Positions 62,436 through 64,000 of a DNA stretch of 64,000 nt are shown here, one piece after another (position 1 is the first letter of the stretch; the number at the start of each line of letters is the position of its first letter). Under the pieces are notes generated by a model. It saw only the letters and a program-made list of their open reading frames with translations, did not search any database and had not been told where the DNA came from. The DNA comes from Candidatus Scalindua sp. SCAELEC01 (GTDB lineage: Bacteria > Planctomycetota > Brocadiia > Brocadiales > Scalinduaceae): positions 60,064 to 124,063 of the forward strand of contig SHMT01000012.1 of the NCBI GenBank assembly GCA_004282745.1, written 5' to 3'. The position numbers were made by a program, and so were the translations under genes.

Positions 62436-64000
62436 ATGAATACCATGAAGCTTAAAGAGGTATTTACCATACTATTAATTTTTCTGTTCTGCTTTTATGG
62501 GATATCTCTATCCCAGGGAGAAGCAGATGGAGAAAATGGAACAATAGCGAAGGATTTTGGACGAATCCCTGTCAACAATGAGAAAGAGATACAATCTTTT
62601 GACTCAGGAGCAAAACATCATCAAACCGTCATTAAAAAGGAAGGCCCTTTTACTTTCGAAATTGCAGAGGAAAAAGGGGTCTTGGAAGAGTGGTCTATTT
62701 CCGAAGGTCATCAATCGGATAGTAAAGAAAAAGATATTTTCCCGTCAGCATCAGCTTCGCAGACAGAGTCTTCTCCCGGAGAAGAGAGCGGAATAGAGCC
62801 GCAAGCGCTGGATGAAAGACCTTTTCCCGATGGAGTTGGGGAGGAAATATCCGATTCTGATACAACAGAGGAGAAAGACTTCCAGGAGGATTCATCTGTC
62901 ACTGAGGATGATCAAAAAATTGCCGACGACAAGGAGGCCTCTGACGCACCCCCCCTACCCATTGCCGAGCTTTCCACCGATGAAGAGTTACCCTTAAGCG
63001 AGGAAGAAAACACCTCTTTCCTGGAAGAAGATGAACCGCCAATCAGCCACCAGGTGAATGCTGATGAAAGAGAATCTGAGTATACAAAAGATGAGGATAT
63101 TGCTCCAGATTCACCGGAACCTTTTCCCGATGGAGTTGAGGAGGAAATATCCGATTCTGATACAACAGAGGAGAAAGACTTCCAGGAGGATCCATCTGTC
63201 AATGAGGATGATCAAAAAATTGCCGGCGACAAGGAGGCCTCTGACGCACGCCACCTACCCGTTACCGAGCTTTCCACCGTTGAAGAATTACTCTTAAGCG
63301 AGGAAGAAAACACCTCTTTCCTGGAAGAAGATGAACCGTCAATCGGCCAGCAGGTGAATGCTGATGAGAGAGAATCTGAGTATACAGAAGAGGAGGATAT
63401 TGCTCCTGATTTACCGAAACCTTTTCCCGCACCCGCTCATGATAAGAAGACATTTTTTGAGTTTGGAATCGATGATAGTAAAGTTTCGGGTGAGGCTTCT
63501 CTTTCCAGTGAAGATAAACAAGAGGTTGATACAGATAGTGACGCATTTTTTGATGTGAGAGAAAAAGATATTTCCCCCGCGGTGTCGGCTTCAGAGACAG
63601 AATCTTCCACCGGTGAAGAGTTACCCTTAAGCGAGGAAGAAAACACCTCTTTCCTGGAAGAAGATGAACCGCCAATCAGCCACCAGGTGAATGCTGATGA
63701 GAGAGAATCTGAGTATACAGAAGAGGAGGATATTGCTCCAGATTCACCGGAACCTTTTCCCGATGGAGTTGAGGAGGAAATATCCGATTCTGATACAACA
63801 GAGGAGAAAGACTTCCAGGAGGATCCATCTGTCAATGAGGATGATCAAAAAATTGCCGGCGACAAGGAGGCCTCTGACGCACGCCACCTACCCGTTACCG
63901 AGCTTTCCACCGTTGAAGAATTACTCTTAAGCGAGGAAGAAAACACCTCTTTCCTGGAAGAAGATGAACCGTCAATCGGCCAGCAGGTGAATGCTGATGA
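62436..64000 (+). CDS. Secreted acidic repeat protein, continues beyond window
   Basis: An uninterrupted frame of 521 codons from ATG 62436 (or 62445) to the window end, with no stop. Signal peptide MKLKEVFTILLIFLFCFYGISLSQ, then a highly acidic, Ser/Asp/Glu-rich, low-complexity protein built from about 100-residue units beginning PFPDGV(E/G)EEISDSDTTEEKD. Units start at 62820, 63120, 63420 (a divergent 111-codon unit, DKKTFFEFGIDD...) and 63753. No cysteine and no recognised domain. It could be a surface, matrix or metal-binding (acidic) protein; this is inference. Shadows on the other frames were ignored. Confidence 0.75.
   Translation, partial: MNTMKLKEVFTILLIFLFCFYGISLSQGEADGENGTIAKDFGRIPVNNEKEIQSFDSGAKHHQTVIKKEGPFTFEIAEEKGVLEEWSISEGHQSDSKEKDIFPSASASQTESSPGEESGIEPQALDERPFPDGVGEEISDSDTTEEKDFQEDSSVTEDDQKIADDKEASDAPPLPIAELSTDEELPLSEEENTSFLEEDEPPISHQVNADERESEYTKDEDIAPDSPEPFPDGVEEEISDSDTTEEKDFQEDPSVNEDDQKIAGDKEASDARHLPVTELSTVEELLLSEEENTSFLEEDEPSIGQQVNADERESEYTEEEDIAPDLPKPFPAPAHDKKTFFEFGIDDSKVSGEASLSSEDKQEVDTDSDAFFDVREKDISPAVSASETESSTGEELPLSEEENTSFLEEDEPPISHQVNADERESEYTEEEDIAPDSPEPFPDGVEEEISDSDTTEEKDFQEDPSVNEDDQKIAGDKEASDARHLPVTELSTVEELLLSEEENTSFLEEDEPSIGQQVNAD
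62820..64000 (+). repeat. Tandem coding repeats (300-bp units), with an identical 250-bp block
   Basis: Units of 300 bp at 62820 and 63120, a 333-bp unit at 63420 and a further copy from 63753. The stretch 63116-63367 and 63749-64000 (offset 633 bp = 211 codons) appears identical over about 250 bp, whereas the first unit differs at several positions. Recent duplication or gene conversion is the likely reason. Confidence 0.8.

Noticed and set aside
62557..63930. Alternative-frame open stretches on both strands in the acidic repeat gene
   Set aside because: The uninterrupted signal-peptide-bearing frame from 62436 explains them; all are repeat-periodic shadows.

Overview
The window reads as chromosomal DNA of a Gram-negative, AT-rich (roughly 40% GC by eye), c-type-cytochrome-rich anaerobe or microaerophile. 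The small secreted haem proteins, the rubrerythrin/rubredoxin-type peroxide defences, the many pentapeptide-repeat proteins and the dense intergenic repeats would suit an anammox-type planctomycete (Ca. Scalindua/Brocadiaceae). That is inference only: no hydrazine-metabolism, rRNA or tRNA gene lies here, so the phylum is not proven. There is no CRISPR array, prophage or complete transposase gene.

Layout. 1-6 kb: a cut-off secreted protein, thymidylate kinase, a zinc-ribbon protein, a macrodomain protein, then a leftward block tatA - RluA-type pseudouridine synthase - TPR membrane protein. 6-11 kb: two periplasmic cytochromes c, an FMN reductase, and a leftward redox-defence cluster (FAD oxidoreductase with a C-terminal zinc ribbon, rubredoxin/desulforedoxin fusion, rubrerythrin, a 39-residue desulforedoxin-like protein). 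11-24 kb: citrate synthase, isochorismatase-like hydrolase, a PilZ-like membrane protein, DUF2231 protein, rubrerythrin-like proteins, a response regulator, pentapeptide proteins and a cytochrome c'-like protein. 23.5-31.8 kb: FMN split-barrel protein overlapping a frameshifted PEP-synthase-like gene, DUF427, glutathione peroxidase, a decayed rubrerythrin, a frameshifted TIGR01777-type epimerase, SRPBCC protein, YbgA-like protein and class II photolyase. 32-40 kb: HtrA/DegP protease, CbiX-type chelatase, exported catalase-peroxidase and a glycosidase-DUF547 fusion. 40-49 kb: PAS-type protein, Sel1/ankyrin/DUF1566 protein, an SDR, a small cytochrome, a 782-residue pentapeptide membrane protein, NDH-2-like dehydrogenase and an MBL-fold hydrolase. 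49-64 kb: NtrB/NtrC-type two-component pair, an HlyD/ABC/ABC/permease/permease exporter (YbhGFSR-like), a Cache-PAS sensor without output domain, a TetR regulator, and the start of a large secreted acidic repeat protein that runs off the window.

Functional themes. Peroxide and oxygen defence is heavily represented: KatG, GPx, two full-length and one half-size rubrerythrin-like protein, one dead rubrerythrin, a desulforedoxin-type cluster and a photolyase. Envelope functions are also prominent: Tat, HtrA, exporter, cytochromes and sensors.

The strongest unexplained signal is non-coding. Family A is a non-autonomous element with 147-bp and 128-bp forms, twelve copies in 64 kb, with hairpin structure and 4-bp target duplications. 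One copy is itself interrupted by a TA-flanked element of a second family (B), and a third family (C) is also present. Family A ends begin with AG and so create TAG stop codons after a T; two genes (katG and the FAD oxidoreductase) take their stop codon from a family A end. Around these elements lie many decayed genes (GxxExxY protein, serine-recombinase pieces, pentapeptide remnant, exonuclease remnant, SRPBCC remnant), so the intergenic space looks like a graveyard shaped by small mobile elements.
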